A DNA stretch of 64,000 nucleotides from Clonostachys chloroleuca. Its lineage: Eukaryota > Ascomycota > Sordariomycetes > Hypocreales > Bionectriaceae. This document shows positions 36,238-49,200 of the stretch, piece after piece (the stretch's first letter is position 1; each line of letters begins with the position of its first letter). The translations under genes were made by a program, and so were the position numbers. The stretch lies in the NCBI GenBank assembly GCA_037952775.1, contig JBANAY010000003.1, positions 18,910,001 through 18,974,000 of the forward strand, written 5' to 3'. The notes under the pieces are model-generated. The model made no database searches. It was not told the origin of the DNA and was given only the letters and a program-made list of their open reading frames with translations.

Positions 36238-38095
36238 ATGGCCAACAAGAAGAAGGCCCAGGCCCCCAAGGAGAAGGGAGAGTCGCCCGCTGGCGAGAAG
36301 TGGCCAGTACCACCCAGCAGCCAAAAGAGACCAGATACTGCGGCAGAGGAACCTGATACTGATCTCGCTCAAATCACGAAGTCCTTCTTCATCCTCAGTG
36401 TGCTGGGCGTGGTATCATGCGTCTCCCAGGCAGGTCTCTCCCCAGTATTCGGCGGCATTCCAACATCGATATATCACTCCTACCCCGTCATGGCGGGATG
36501 CTTCCTGGGCTGGGCCGGGAATGTGGCTTTGAGACACCTCCCTTTCAAAACAGCCGATGCCCTGCCCATCATCGCACTTTATCTCCCGACAGTGCAGTTC
36601 TTCCTGTCCAGGTACAGTGATACCCTGGGCAACCCCTGGGGCCCTGTTGTGATTGAGAGCCTGACTCTCTTCCCTCTTGCACTTTTCTCCGCGGCCTCGG
36701 TTGCAGACTATCTGGAGGGGGTGAAGATCCCCATGCTCCCAAAGGCCTTTGGCGATGCGATCCCGGGGATGGGCTCCTGGGCAGTGTTCAAATTCGTGGA
36801 GACTCTGTTCCACGCCCATCTGCCCCTCATCGCCTCCAAGGGTTTCCTCTACACCCGCGTGGGGCTGAGCCTGGTGATTGGGGCGCTGTACACGCTCTTC
36901 TCCCCGTCAAAGTACATCGTGCTGGCCGTGCCGGCGCTGCTGCACACGGCCCTGTGGAACACCAATGCGATGATCCCGGCGGCGACGCAGAGGCTGAATG
37001 ACACTCTCCTGGCGGACAACTGGGTGCTTTTGGATCGGAGGGAGTCGGTGACTGGCTATCTGTCGGTCCTCGAGAGCGTCGACAGGCATTTCCGGGTTAT
37101 GCGGTGTGACCACAGCCTGCTGGGTGGGCAGTGGAATGTCGCCAACGGCCTCAAGGTGCCGGAGCCCATTTATGGCGTTTTCGTCATGCTGGAAGCTGTC
37201 CGCCTTGCCGAGTCGCAGCCCAAGGTTGCTGACACGGATGCCAGTGCGCTTGTCATGTAAGTTTCTCTCTCCGAATTTGTTTGATGTATTCGAGATCAGC
37301 TAACCATGCAATCGGCGTAGCGGCCTTGGGATTGGAACCACTCCCTCAGCGCTAGTGTCTCATGGCATTGACACGACCGTGGTTGAGATTGACCCTGCCG
37401 TGCACGATCTTGCTGTGAAGCACTTTGACCTCAAGCAGAACCGCGAGCCGGTCTTGAAGAATGCCGTAAAATATACGGCTGGCCTTGTTGAGCAAGGCAA
37501 TCAGACCTTTGACTACGTCATTCACGACGTCTTCACTGGTGGTGCCGAGCCGGTGGATCTTTTCACGCTGGAGTTCCTTGAAGGCTTGAGTGCCCTTCTG
37601 AAACCTGATGGCGTAATTGCGATTGTGAGTTGAATTCTAGCCCGATACCGCGCCAGCATCGTCCTTTGGCTAACCTTCGCTCTTCAGAACTACGCTGGAG
37701 ACTTCAAGCTCCCGGCTCCCAAGGTCATCGTCAACACGATCACAACCGTCTTCCCAACCTGTCGGTTCTTCCGCGAGAGCGCCGTCCAGGAGACGTCCAA
37801 GGAGCAGGACGGCACCGACTTCACCAACATGGTCATCTTCTGCAAGAAGACGGAGGAGAAGCTGACATTCCGCAAACCTGTCGCGCAGGACTTCCTCCGG
37901 AGTCGCGCTCGCGAGGTATTCCTCGAGCCCAAGAACGAGGTTCAGCAGGCTGATCTGTTCGGGGACAATGACGATGCCCAGCTCCTGAGGAAGAACAACA
38001 CTGACATGATGACTGAGTGGCATCACACCAGCGCTCTTGGCCATTGGACTATTATGAGGCAGGTCATTCCAACCAAGATTTGGGAGCTTTGGTAA
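36238..38095 (+). CDS. Membrane-anchored spermidine/spermine-synthase-like protein (SAM-fold)
   Basis: Fusion of an integral-membrane half with a polyamine-synthase/methyltransferase-like Rossmann half; the reaction is not established. Exons 36238-37256, 37321-37624 and 37688-38095; 576 residues; introns of 64 and 63 bases join ALV-IGLGIGTTPSALVSHG and GVIAI-NYAGDF. The N-terminal 45 residues are Lys/Pro-rich and hydrophilic. About six hydrophobic segments follow between residues 45 and 240 (for example FFILSVLGVVSC, ADALPIIALYLPTVQFFL, YTRVGLSLVIGALYTLF). The C-terminal half has the SAM-type glycine motif IGLGIGTTPSALV, the acidic ribose loop VVEIDPAVHDLA and YVIHDVFTGGAEP in the position of the aminopropyltransferase gatekeeping loop. 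It converges on the PNPOx-family gene with 189 bases between stop codons. Confidence 0.82.
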
Positions 38096-38284
38096 AAAGA
38101 CGAGGTACCCCATGCCACTGAGATAATTCTGCCCCGTCGTTTCCATCATCTATTCAAAAGTTACGCGAGAGAAGATAAGGATAATTGTGTATGTATATTA
38201 TATCTCGCCAAAAGCGCGCTAGAAGCATTTACACACCAGGAACATAAAATTCATCAAACCCCCATCCGCAAGAATATAAGAGAA

Positions 38285-39123
38285 TCATTTCTTATTTGCC
38301 GCGTTAATACTGTGCTCTCTCCCGTCCTCATTGAAGCAGCTCCTGTAATCCGCGATGTACCCCGGCAGGTCGACCCTATTGTTCGGCCCCGGGAGCGGCT
38401 CGCCGATGGTCTGGTGGACGGGCAGAACCCCCGTCCAGATGCTGCCGACGGCAGCCTCGTTCTCCAGGTCGGCCCTGGGGTCCTCTGCCTGGCCGTCGCG
38501 GACCTTGGAGCTGGCGGAGGCTATTTTAACCTTGAGCAGGGCGGTGCTCTGCAGCTCGGCGGGGGTGACGGGCAGGCGGCTGTGGCGCCAGCGATCCGGG
38601 ACGACGCTGTTGGTGATGAGCTCCATGGCCCAGAGCTTCTCATCGGGGTCCTGGACGAGGGTGGCGTGGCCGAAGAGGACGGCGGAGCGGTAGTTGTAGT
38701 TGTGGCTGAAGGAGGAGAGGGCGAGGACGAGGCCGTCGACGTGGGTGGCGGAGGCGCAGACGGGCATGCCGGCGGGGTCGCCGTCGCGGCTAAGGTTCAT
38801 AAGGCGGGAGGAGACGTAGCCGTGGACGTAGAGGTCCAGGGGGTCGCCGTCGTCGGCGCTGGGGCGGTCGAAGGAGCCCATCTGACCGATCATGGGGAGG
38901 ATGACGGGGAAGGGGGAGTTGGGCGGGTTGAAGGAGAGGTTGACGAACTGGGCGGAGTTGACGATTCCGTGGATGGTTTTTAGGGAGTAGCTCGCTGGAT
39001 GGGTTGTTAGAATGGATTTATGAGATGAGGCGGATTCGACATTTCGTCTCACGGACCTAGTTGGCTGTATCGTTTGACGGAGTTGTCCTTGTCCTTGGGA
39101 TACTCCAGCTCGTAGCGGCCCAT
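38285..39123 (-). CDS. FMN-binding split-barrel protein of the pyridoxamine-5'-phosphate-oxidase-related family
   Basis: A flavin-nucleotide-binding, PNPOx-like protein; the substrate is unknown. Exon 1 is 39123-39057 (MGRYELEYPKDKDNSVKRY), intron 38995-39056 with a weak GTCCGT donor and a CAG acceptor, exon 2 is 38994-38285; 258 residues. The splice gives SQL-ASYSLKTIHGIVNSAQ, matching the family's R-Y-x-x-x-T-I-H start. The split-barrel shows PVILPMIGQMGSF, DLYVHGYVSSRLM, PVCASATHVDGLVLA, NYRSAVLFGHATLV and, later, VKIASASSKVR. The same region on the opposite strand has a 223-codon GC-rich open frame that is only a shadow. The protein is about 20 residues longer at the C-terminus than typical bacterial members. 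Confidence 0.85.
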
Positions 39124-41269
39124 TTTCACGGATATTTGATCGGGGATGAGATGATATTAACTACGATGGGATGAATTGGCTGTTCTTTCAGCCAAGGGTA
39201 AATTGTAGTCTATATGTATAAAGCAAGATTGTTTACTGTCCAGGGGTCTCCAAGTAAGTGAAGCATTTTATATACATGCTTAAATACAAGCGGATGTACA
39301 ACCTACAGCTCCCCGCGTATAAATGCAGAATACGGATAGCTACATCGAGTCACGACACCTCTTGGAGATAAGAACCCGTTGGCGTCATTAGCAACTCGAG
39401 GCTGATTATTGGACGCCCTTCACCGGGCCGTCGTGAGATAGATGTGTGGGGTTGATGGCGGGGTTGGCAAAAGTTGCCGGTCCGGACAGCTGAGTCCGAT
39501 AATTGGACTTAAGAGTGCGATGATGATATATAGCCAAAAGCAGGTTAATTCCAAAGGGGAAAAATTAGTCCATTGTAAGTTTCCCTTTCCAGAGAACGGT
39601 GGTTGAATGTTGGCGGTGACTTGGATTTGGCCTTTGCTCTCACGGCGGACCCACTATACCGGACCGGGAAGAATATCCAATGTGTTGCCTTATGTATGTT
39701 GGTCGGTAGCACTACTAAAATTATCAGACTTTGGCGCTCAATGACTCCTTAGCAAGTATTATTAAACCAGCGGGCGGCAAGAGCTTGCGATGGCAGCTAA
39801 GTGAAACGCACGCGGTTAAGGGAGAGCTCCGTCCCAATCAAATGCCTGCTCTCGCTTCAGGACGATCTGCAGCATTCATGCAGGCCCCAGTAGCCTGCCA
39901 TTTAGCTCTTCTCACGGGTCTGTGTCCAGGCTAGTGCAAGTGCAGGAAGTAATAGCATAGCACTTGCTTGAAGGGGGCATTGCTCGAAACAGACTTGTAA
40001 CACCAGCAGGCGCCAGCTTAGCACCTTCCCTCCGCCCAATGGCACCGGTCCATGATGGCAGCAGCGACCAACAAGCAAGGAATCGCTGTTCTTGCCTCAT
40101 GGGGAACAATTGCTGTCTTGGCACCTGCAATCTTGGATAAACCGAAATCGCCTATTCAGTCTCCACCTTCCGCTCGACCACCGCCTAATTTGCTGCCGCC
40201 ATCAGGTGCTTCCGGTCGGACTCCCATCAGGTGGGCGGAAGCAAGTGTGTCGGTATCGTATCTGACTGCTGGGACCAGGGCCGACGACAGATCGTGGAAA
40301 TTAAGCGTGGCGGCAGATTAGACTTGCACGCTCACCCGTCTCGTCGCGTCACTTCGCATCAGCACATTGCCCAATGGAGCAACTGACCACGGGCTCGCTT
40401 CAAGTTTCAAACTGCTAGCAGCGAGCGCAGTTTTCGATGTGGCCCAATCTCCATGCAGCTGGCGTCCAGCGAAGGCACGATGCCAAGAGCGCAGCCCTCA
40501 ACGGCGACGCTGCTGCTCCATTCGATTCTCTCCAGACTCCAGGGCCCAGCCTAGCCTGCCACCAGCAAAGGTTTCGCTCGTCCGCGATGCTCCCGATGCA
40601 GATCCACGCTCTGGCACCAGGCCAGGGTGCGGTGGGTGCGACCTGCTACGCGCTGGGTTTCATGTACGGCCGCCTGAGCCCCCAGATCGCGGCGGCTCTC
40701 CCGAAATCCCTGTACCGCCCAATCATGCTACCCGCCAAGCCCAACATGGGACGACGACGCAGACGAGCAGCCCCGTATGCTGTATGGGTAGCAGTCTTGT
40801 TTGAGGTCGGCTCTCTGTTCCAAGATGAAGTCGGTAGACAGTTCACCAGATGTCCTCAGAGGGCCTAGTACCTGCTCAGACACCCATGGCTAGGTGGAAA
40901 GCCTTGTATACATACTCATGGCCGCGCGCATCGCGGCACATGCGCGCAAACGCCTCCTCTTTCCTTTGCTGCTTTGCTTTGCTTGGATTTCTTCTTTCCT
41001 TTCATTTCTTTCAAACTACTGGCTTGATGCCGAGTAAGGCGCTGGTTCGGTAGATACGCCTGCCTACGACTCCCAAAGGCGCAGCGTGCTTGAGGCCGTC
41101 ATGAGTCCTTCGTTCTGAAACTCTTCTTTCGCAACCACAGTCGTTACACAGTTAGCACTGAAACCCATTGATTGGGCATTTCCCTTCTGCCTTCGGCTTT
41201 GTCTTTCATTAACACCACCTTCGGTTCTGGTCGCCGTCTAGCTAGCTGGCTAGCGTTGTTACGGCTGCC
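39124..41269. other. 2.1-kb divergent intergenic region, no gene seen
   Basis: It separates the PNPOx-family gene (minus) from the seven-span protein (plus). Open frames near 40367-40868 have no family features. The last 350 bases include a CT-rich stretch (about 40955-41025), expected of a fungal core promoter. Confidence 0.5.
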
Positions 41270-44200
41270 ATGCCTGATACAATAATCGAAGCTCAGCCTT
41301 TGATCGCCGCTTTCGCCTTGTATGTCCCGAGAATCCGTCTGGCTGATGCAGTGGCTTCGTGGTTCGCTCGCATGACACTGAGCTAATCCTGTGATCCTTA
41401 GTGGCATCGTCGTCAATGCGGCGTTGGTTTTGAGCTTAGGCCTCATTACGAGACATGGGGCGTTACTGTTTCGCGACAGCGTGAGGCTGGCCCTCTTTGC
41501 TTTTGCTGTCGCATCTGGTCTGTGGGGGCTCTTTGGCTTCGTTTCCATGAATGTCGCATCCTCATCTGGCTGCCAGGCCTCCCTTGCTTTTGCCGTCGCC
41601 TTTGATCAGGTCGCTCGCATTTCTTTCGAACAGTTCCTTCTCTGGAAAATCATTCCCTCCTCCACCCTTTCTTTCAAATCTTTGTTACCCCAGATCGTTC
41701 TCTTCGTAAGGTTCATCCTTGCTGCAGTCTTTGTCGGATTTCAACGTCCACAGTTTGTGGGTGTCTGCATCGCTCAGACCCTTGTCTTGCCTCTCGGTAT
41801 TACTGTTATTTGTGTCGATGTGCTCTTCATCATTTTCTTTTTCGCGAAACTTGATTGGACTGGCTCGGCTCAGAAGGAGCTCAACGGAGACTGGGAAATC
41901 TACAGGAGTCGATCAATAGCTGTGAGCATCGCTGGCTTTGGTCTATGGACGGTGGTAGGTGGACTACTATCTTGATGCATAAGAACATCGATCGCTGATG
42001 AAATCTCACAGTTCAGCATTCCTTTGGAATTAGGAATTGCCTCGCTATCTCTGCTTCTACGCACTGGACTGCCTTCACTGGGCCTGTTCATTCTCATCAG
42101 TATGCTCATATCACTGCAATATGTAATCCCTCAGGCTAACAGTAACGTAGGCATTGTCTCGTTCTTCCGTGACCCTCTCCTTATTGCACCAGGCGATATG
42201 GCTCCAGAGATTCTTGATGGCGCATCAGCAAGGGTGCTCCGAGTGTCTGCCCAAATACATAGTATGCCAAACCCAGGCTTGCTTCCTATCGCGCGTTGGG
42301 ATAAGTCGATGTCTCCTTCAAACAACAATGACGAAATGAAAGAGAAAACAGTCGTCGCTACTCGTCATGTTGGAGTAGACTCTTCAAGCTCTAGCTTCAA
42401 TGTAGCCGGGGCTACAGAGCCGGCAGCAGGCCCTTGGGATGTCGAAAAGGGGCCTGCCGGGTCACACGATACGCATCCGCGAAATTTTCAGTCTCGTTCT
42501 GCCCACGGTCTCTCAATTTCACAAGCCTCGCCCTCCGGCACACCCAACATCAAGCACAACATCCCTGTTGTTATCACTACCTCGCCGCAAATCGACGACG
42601 ATGTAGCCTTCATGTCAAGCATTGTCTCTGAGCCGACCTCAACTGAAAGTAAAGATGCCAGAGCCTCATGGACTGCTCTAGAGTTTGCAGTCCAGGACGA
42701 TTTACGCCAAAGGTCCTCCTCTCAGCCTTTGTATCCAACATCGTTGAAAGGGAACATGTTCCCAACACCTCTTAATATTTCAAGATCCAAAACTATGAAT
42801 GAAAGGGGCCGTGTCATGCAAAGGAACATCCCAGTGCGACCGGATACCTGGGATCTCTTAGAACTTTCTCGTGGCAAGAGAAAGCGATTAGCGGAAACCA
42901 ACACCAACAACCCATCAGAAGACACCCGACGATCGACAAGCCCTGTGGTCAAGAACATCGAAACACCCTCCTCTTCACTACAACCTCCTGACAACAACAT
43001 CAACCGCCATACCTGCGCCAGCTCCACATTCACAGCATGGCCTGGAAACGTGCCAGCTGGCTCTGTATCTCCACCATCAATATCCTTCCAGTACTTTACG
43101 AAAGGAGTTCAAGGCTCTCCTGAGGCCCAGAGGCTTCAAAAGGTCGATCAACTCCAGAATGATGGCAATTCGAAACCTTTGCCTCCGTACCCCGATCAGG
43201 AATCATCTTCAACCGCATCTGACAACTTTCAATTACAACTCAATCTAGCACCTGCCGGAGAGTCTGACAAGCTCACTTTCTTTTCCCCTGGCGATGTGGC
43301 CCAAATTCTGTCACCTGCAAATGGCCGCGAAGTTCACCATCCCGTGTCACCATTAGATGAAAGCAATCCCTCTCTGCGCGTTTCGGACACAACGAATGAG
43401 ATCAAAGATCCCAACTTGCATGAATACCCATTCATCCAGCAATCCGAATCAGTAGTTGATAGACCCCGACCTGTTCAAAGAGACATGACACACGTACAAG
43501 CGCTGGATTTGCAGAGATCAAAACCATCAGTTCATGCACTGAGGAGATCTCACTCCTGTGGTTCAGCTCGATCTCAGAGGTCAACTTCTTCCCATGATAA
43601 CGCGGCCCAGGAAACGACGCTTGCACTACATCGAAAATCAAGTAGAGAATCACTTCGAGCACACCTACATCGGACAGGTTCAATGACGGTTGAGGAAAAG
43701 ATGGGCAAGTTTTTCCAAGTCCCATCAGGTATTCAGGGCCTCTCTGTAACAGAAAACCGGAAATCGAGGTCCTTGCCCGAAGTGCCTGAAGCTCGCATGG
43801 AATCTGAAGAAACCATCAACCAGGCTGCAACACAGCGGCGAAGGATTTCCCAAGCGCGAAGAGACACGAGCGACATCGGCAATCACCAGCAGGACAGAAA
43901 CTCGTACGCCTCGAGAAACAAACTTGTATCCAGATATTCATCCTACTTATCACCGAAAGTCGAGGCGACGGCCGCTTTCCCTCAACCTTCTCCTTCCCCG
44001 CAACGAACCTCTGAAGTGCCATCAACAATCCGAGGGGCATGGAAAGAAGACGACATCACCACAAACTGGGGTTCAATCCACTCAGCAGTGAATGGAATTA
44101 GCCTGGAGCCAGTCAGAGCAGTTGAGGTCATGCATTCCGCAAGGCCAAGCGCCACACCTAGGATTGGGGATGAGGAAGATATCTACGGCGAGGCCGGAGC

Positions 44201-45146
44201 TGAGGATGAGTCGACCTCATCAGAGGAGTTTTACATTGAAGATCACTCCTATGAGCTTCAGCATGAGTTAGAAGACTCGATCTCTGAGAGACACGTACCC
44301 AGAGTTACCTTCCCGTTGTGGCATTACAGAGTTGGAGACCGCTGCTCAACGTTTACGCTTCGACGACAGATGCCAGAAACTCGCAGGGCACCTCCCCCTT
44401 CAGCGTTGGACCTTACCAAACCACCAAAGCCTTCGTGGATATTTGCAGCTGAACCATCGCCCTTGGAATCTCCGGGGCACGCGCTGGAAATGCTTCAAGA
44501 ACAATTGAACAAATTGGAGGAAGATATCAACAGTGTCTCATATACCAATCAGCCAAACACCGATGATGAAATCGATGTCAGTGCCTCCAGGTGTGACTGG
44601 CAGACCATGTGGAATGTAGTCGACGTTGACTCACCCTCATACTCAATTGCCGGCAGCGATTTCGACGAAACCCCTGAACCTCTATGCATCCCAAGCGCTC
44701 GTTCCGAGAAGCTAAATCTAGGAGATAACCCGAGATCATCGCGCTTGACTGTTGTACCAGCCAACCTACTTCCTTCTCACTCTCCAAGGGTCACCAAGAC
44801 AACTAGCCTCACCGTGTACCCTGTCAGACCGGATCAATTTTCTTCACCCACACCACCTGACTCGGACGATTCCGACCATAGCGTCATTGAAGTCCCCCTC
44901 GTCTATGCTGATAGCGATGAGGGCCTCGAGAAACGCCAGCCAAGCAGATGGACCATCTCAGCCGCGCCACCAAACAAAGGTGAGAATCAGCTAGTGCCGG
45001 GCCTCCCAGCCAGCCGGGGGGAAGAGAAAATGTACCAAGTTCCCATGAGGAAAAGTATGGGCGCACCAAGTAATGGAAGGGTAAACCTGACACATCTAGA
45101 ACGTATCTCCACATCTTATATACCAGGAGATCACATGGCTTTGTAA
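41270..45146 (+). CDS. Orphan seven-span membrane protein with ~1000-residue Ser/Pro-rich cytoplasmic-type tail
   Basis: I do not recognise a named family. Exons 41270-41319, 41402-41954 and 42012-45146; 1245 residues; introns of 82 and 57 bases. The start ATG is supported by the splice MPDTIIEAQPLIAAFA to FGIVVNAALVLS, which completes the first membrane segment. Seven hydrophobic segments lie at about residues 11-33, 43-66, 74-98, 109-131, 137-163, 185-206 and 220-245. A hydrophilic, Ser/Pro/Thr-rich tail of about 1000 residues follows, with no known domain. The most conserved-looking tail patches are SRSLPEVPEARMESEE, WKEDDITTNWGSIHSAVNG and a predicted coiled coil at ALEMLQEQLNKLEEDINSVS. 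The topology resembles a GPCR, but I see no family-defining motif. It converges on the Ser-rich gene at 46207-49768. Confidence 0.8.
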
Positions 45147-46206
45147 CTAGAAGATAGAAGAAAATTAGCAACAAAAAAAAATAATTAAAATTCAAAGTAT
45201 GAAAAAAATCCAAGTCGTGGCTGTGAAACGTTTCACCATATCAGATTGAATATGAATAATGCCAGTAGTTTTCTGGGAAATTATACTCCATTATAAAAAA
45301 AACATTAATGAAGTCACGATCATGCATCTTCCAGAAACCGTTCGTTTTGGTTGGTTGTCATAAACTCTATCCATGCATTCGTTAAAAGGAAAAAGCAGCA
45401 ACTATGCGCCAATGTTACGTGAGCTCCCGAATGGCCCCCTTCCCCAATACCGTGAAAACCATGATCCAATCCCTAAACTAGTGCACTTGCCATTCCGGCC
45501 GTGCCTCTGTCTTCTCTTCTTTTTTTTTCGTGTACCTGTAAAAAAAAAAAACTCATAATTTCAAGCGCCTCTGGAGCGCCGATGAAGATTCGTAAAAAGA
45601 AAAAAAGAAAAAAAAGTTGTCCAGGTCAGTCCAGTTGGCATCGATAAAGGCGATGCCCATCCTCGTCAACGACGTTGAGACCACAGTACTAAAACCAATC
45701 TTAGTTCCATCACTGTGACTCTTTTTTCCCTGTTTCCCATTTCTCTCGTGTGGACCGTGCCGCTCAGCACATCCAAAGCATTACCTCCTCTCTCCCAGCC
45801 CCTCTTTTACCGAATTCCTTTTGAAGACATAATGTAATAGTGATGGTGGACCATGTTGTGGTTCACATAATATGAGACTCGAAAGAATTCCCCAGATGCC
45901 AAGTCGGACCTCTATTCCTACACGCACAGGAGAGACCCCAGCGCCGCAAAGACAGTGAGGAGGTGGCGTTGCGAGACAGCTGCCAGCCGCACGTTGCCCG
46001 TCTCCCTTCCCACACCTTCGTCTATTGGGCCGAACCGATGACAAAACGAGAAATCATAAGTTTGTGATCGTGAGAGACCGTCGCTATGCAAACAAATGAA
46101 ATATAAAACATGAAGTTGTTGTACAGTGCTCCTCTTAACACCGAAGAGAGTTTCGGAGAAATTTTTTAAAATGGAATCGGGATTATTCCATGCCAGTGTG
46201 GCGCCA
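45147..46206. other. Convergent 3' region with A-rich tracts
   Basis: About 1.06 kb between two convergent stop codons. It has several A-rich tracts (for example 45174-45183, 45295-45303, 45540-45552 and 45590-45618), as expected for polyadenylation signals of both genes. I see no gene. Confidence 0.5.
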
Positions 46207-49200
46207 TTATTTAACTTTCATCATTTGCATCCGCCGGCCGAGGCCAGAAGAAGGCGAATGCTGCGGTGATTTATCATCAGATACGTTACTCATGCGACGG
46301 GGTGGGCTTGAAGCGGGATCTTCAAACATCCGTGTGAAGGCGGGACTAGATTCAAGGTATCGTTCGTGTCTTGGGGTTCGAATAGGGCTCTGTGTGATTT
46401 GGTCGGTCTTGCGGATGAACTCTGATAGAATATCTCGCAGATCGCTCGCTCGTTTGACGAGGACCTTGAGGCTGTTCGTGTCAAAATGCATACGCTTATT
46501 TGAAGGGGGGTCTCCAATACTGGCTCGTAATGAGCTGATTGTTGCATGGCTTCCACGACGGTTCGCACAACGCCATTCACGTCGTGCGCCATGCTCAGTT
46601 TGGCCTCCGGTGTTATAGGGCGGCTGGTTCGAGTGCGTGGCTCATCATATAGTGGTACACCTCCGCCAAATATATCATCGTCGGGAGAAAAGACAGAACG
46701 TCTCCTAGGAGAGGGTCGGTCTCGGACAACTGTCGTCTTGGACATGGCGGGCTCACGGCCATCCAGAGCAGCATCTAACCGGTCCAGGGATGCGACATCG
46801 AAGCCGTCGTCGAAAAACCGTTCGTTTGTCTCAGAACCATCAACGGAGGATGCGTCCTTGTCTCCTTCCATGGCATCATCATCATCGGGAGATGCCAGAG
46901 CGATGATACCCTCTGCTTCCTTCCACAAGGTATGGTATGGGCCACTAAGAATATCCATGTCTCGGCCGTGTCGGCAGAGGCGCTGCAGATCGTTGACTAA
47001 TAGTGATAACTCGCGAATTTGCCCAGAGTGCGCCTTGACGCTGGGTTGGGTAGCTTGGATTGACTCGGGTACGGCAAAGTGGCCATCAGCATGCTTGCCA
47101 TTTCCAAGGCTCCCACTGAACTCGAAGTCGTCGTCCCAATCCTCGCTAATGGGTTTGGTACCCATTCCCCAGGTTCCGTATTTGCTCCCTGTAGATTTTG
47201 ACTCCTCGGGAGGCTCATGAACAACAGGCACACTCTGGCTTCGGACGTGAGTTGGGGCTGGTACCTTACGGACAACAGGACGGCCGCCTCTAGCATCTGT
47301 CTCCTGGTTCGTGTATGCCGTTCTCGGTCGCGCAGAGGGTTTGTTCAAGTCCTGCTTTGCATAAACAGACGGCTCACTCCAGTCAAAGAGATTGCTCAGT
47401 GGACGTTCATTACGAATATCAATGACCCCGTGTTCGATCATACCATTCCCGCTTATGTTAGCCAGAGCAAGACGGACATTTGGATTAATCTTCCTGGAGT
47501 TGGCCGAGCTGCCTTTGGAGGGTGGGGATAGGGCATTGAATGGACCATCCACATCTTTCGTCCAGTCTTCGTCAAAGTCATCATCAATTGACATACGGCC
47601 AAGCCCTTTGGCGGCAAGAGAGTAGTCATGCCCAGATGAGTCGGTGCTAAATCGAGGTTCGGCTGGCTGGTCTCGGGGAGCTGCAGTACGCACAGGTGTA
47701 GAGAACGCCTCGTCCTCTTCCATAATTTTATTGCTCGCGTCCCAATCCTGGCCCAGGATTTCTTGAATCGACAGGCGCTTTGCTCTGCCATTGCCAGCAG
47801 TGCTGGGAGGGGACTCATCATACATCGAATCTAGAGGGGTTTCGACATTCCTTGCGCGACCAGACGCAACAGTGCTGCGAATTGAGTCAAACATGGTATC
47901 ACTCTTGAAATCTGTATCTTCCTCATCTCCCGACATGAAGTCCCTCGGCTCGTAGTCTGAGCTGTCGACGATAGAAATTCTCCCATTGGGCTGTGATCTC
48001 AGTTGCGACATGGCTGTGGAGCTGATGGAGCTTCCAGAAGGCTGATTGGGCCTCACAGCCTGTTGGAAATAAGGGCCACCGGCAGACCCTAGTCTTGCCA
48101 GCTCAACCTGAAAACTCGGTACTCTAGAAGGTGGGGTTGCTGGAGACGAAGAATTTCTTTTTCTGACTGAAAGCTGAGAATTCGGAGTTGGTAGACGCCC
48201 CAGTGTCTCCTTGGTAAGAAGATTTTGTTTGATTGGTGGCTCCTGGTTCGCACTCGCAATACGCCGAGTTGCAGCTGATGTTGGTCGTGAGCTTGTCAGA
48301 GGCTCAGAAACATGACGGTGTGCTTCTCTCCTTGGTGTGAGATCACGTTTTGGTCGACGAAGGCTACCTGACGTTCGGGACACCCAGCTGCCTGCTGAAA
48401 CAAAGGTCATTGAAATCGAGCGCCTAGCTCGCTTCGAGGGCGTGTCATCGACAGACGAAACTTCAGATTGGTGTGATTCTGAAAATGGGTCAGGTCGCTC
48501 GTCTATTGTTACGGGACGGTGTTTCTCGGGCTGTGGAGAAGTGCCAGGAGCACCGGACACCATTGTCGGCTTGACCAGATAAGCGCCTCTGCGCCTGTTC
48601 TCCCCAATCAGAATTCGCTTGGTACTTGTGCTCCAGGACTGCGGACTCTTTTCCAATGGTCGGCCGGGGCTCAATGCAAAGTCGCGCTTCGTTCGCGAGT
48701 GGAAAAAGGACCTCCAACCAGTCTTCCGATACGCCTCCAGGCCTCTATCGAGTGGTGAGGGGAGGAGGTGGGGGCTACCGCGAGCGTCCTGCGCCGGGCT
48801 CGGCGTATCCCTCAAGTAAGGCGAAGAGGTAGGATCCAGGTAGGATCGAAATGATTGCGGCGTCTCAGACCTCTGGTCGCTCGTGGCGGGGCGCCTCAAA
48901 CCAGCGAGGTTGAATCTGGATCGCAATCGCGTGTCCACGGAACGCTCGTCGTTTGTGCTAGATTGTGTTCGTTTTACAGACCTGCGTGATTGGTGCGGCG
49001 TAACAAATGCGGATGGTTGAGGGAGCACCGGCGGGCTGGGCGCATGGGGGAAAGTAGTCGGTGTCGAATCGGGGCCAATGCTTGACCTTTGGCTCCCTTG
49101 TCGCGAAAGTGGACGAAGGGAGAGTCGCCTAATCCAAGAGGCATTTGACTTTGAAGAGGAGAAGGACGCTCTTGGTGTCTCGGGTATCGTGTTAAACGAG

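Noticed and set aside
38312..38983. 223-codon open frame antisense to the PNPOx-family gene
   Set aside because: It is Gly/Val/Glu-repetitive, a codon-bias shadow of the GC-rich exon on the other strand; the minus strand has the real domain.
46425..46560. Intron to explain the frame change in the Ser-rich gene
   Set aside because: I found no GT-AG pair of correct phase; the only simple repair is one added base in the G6 run.
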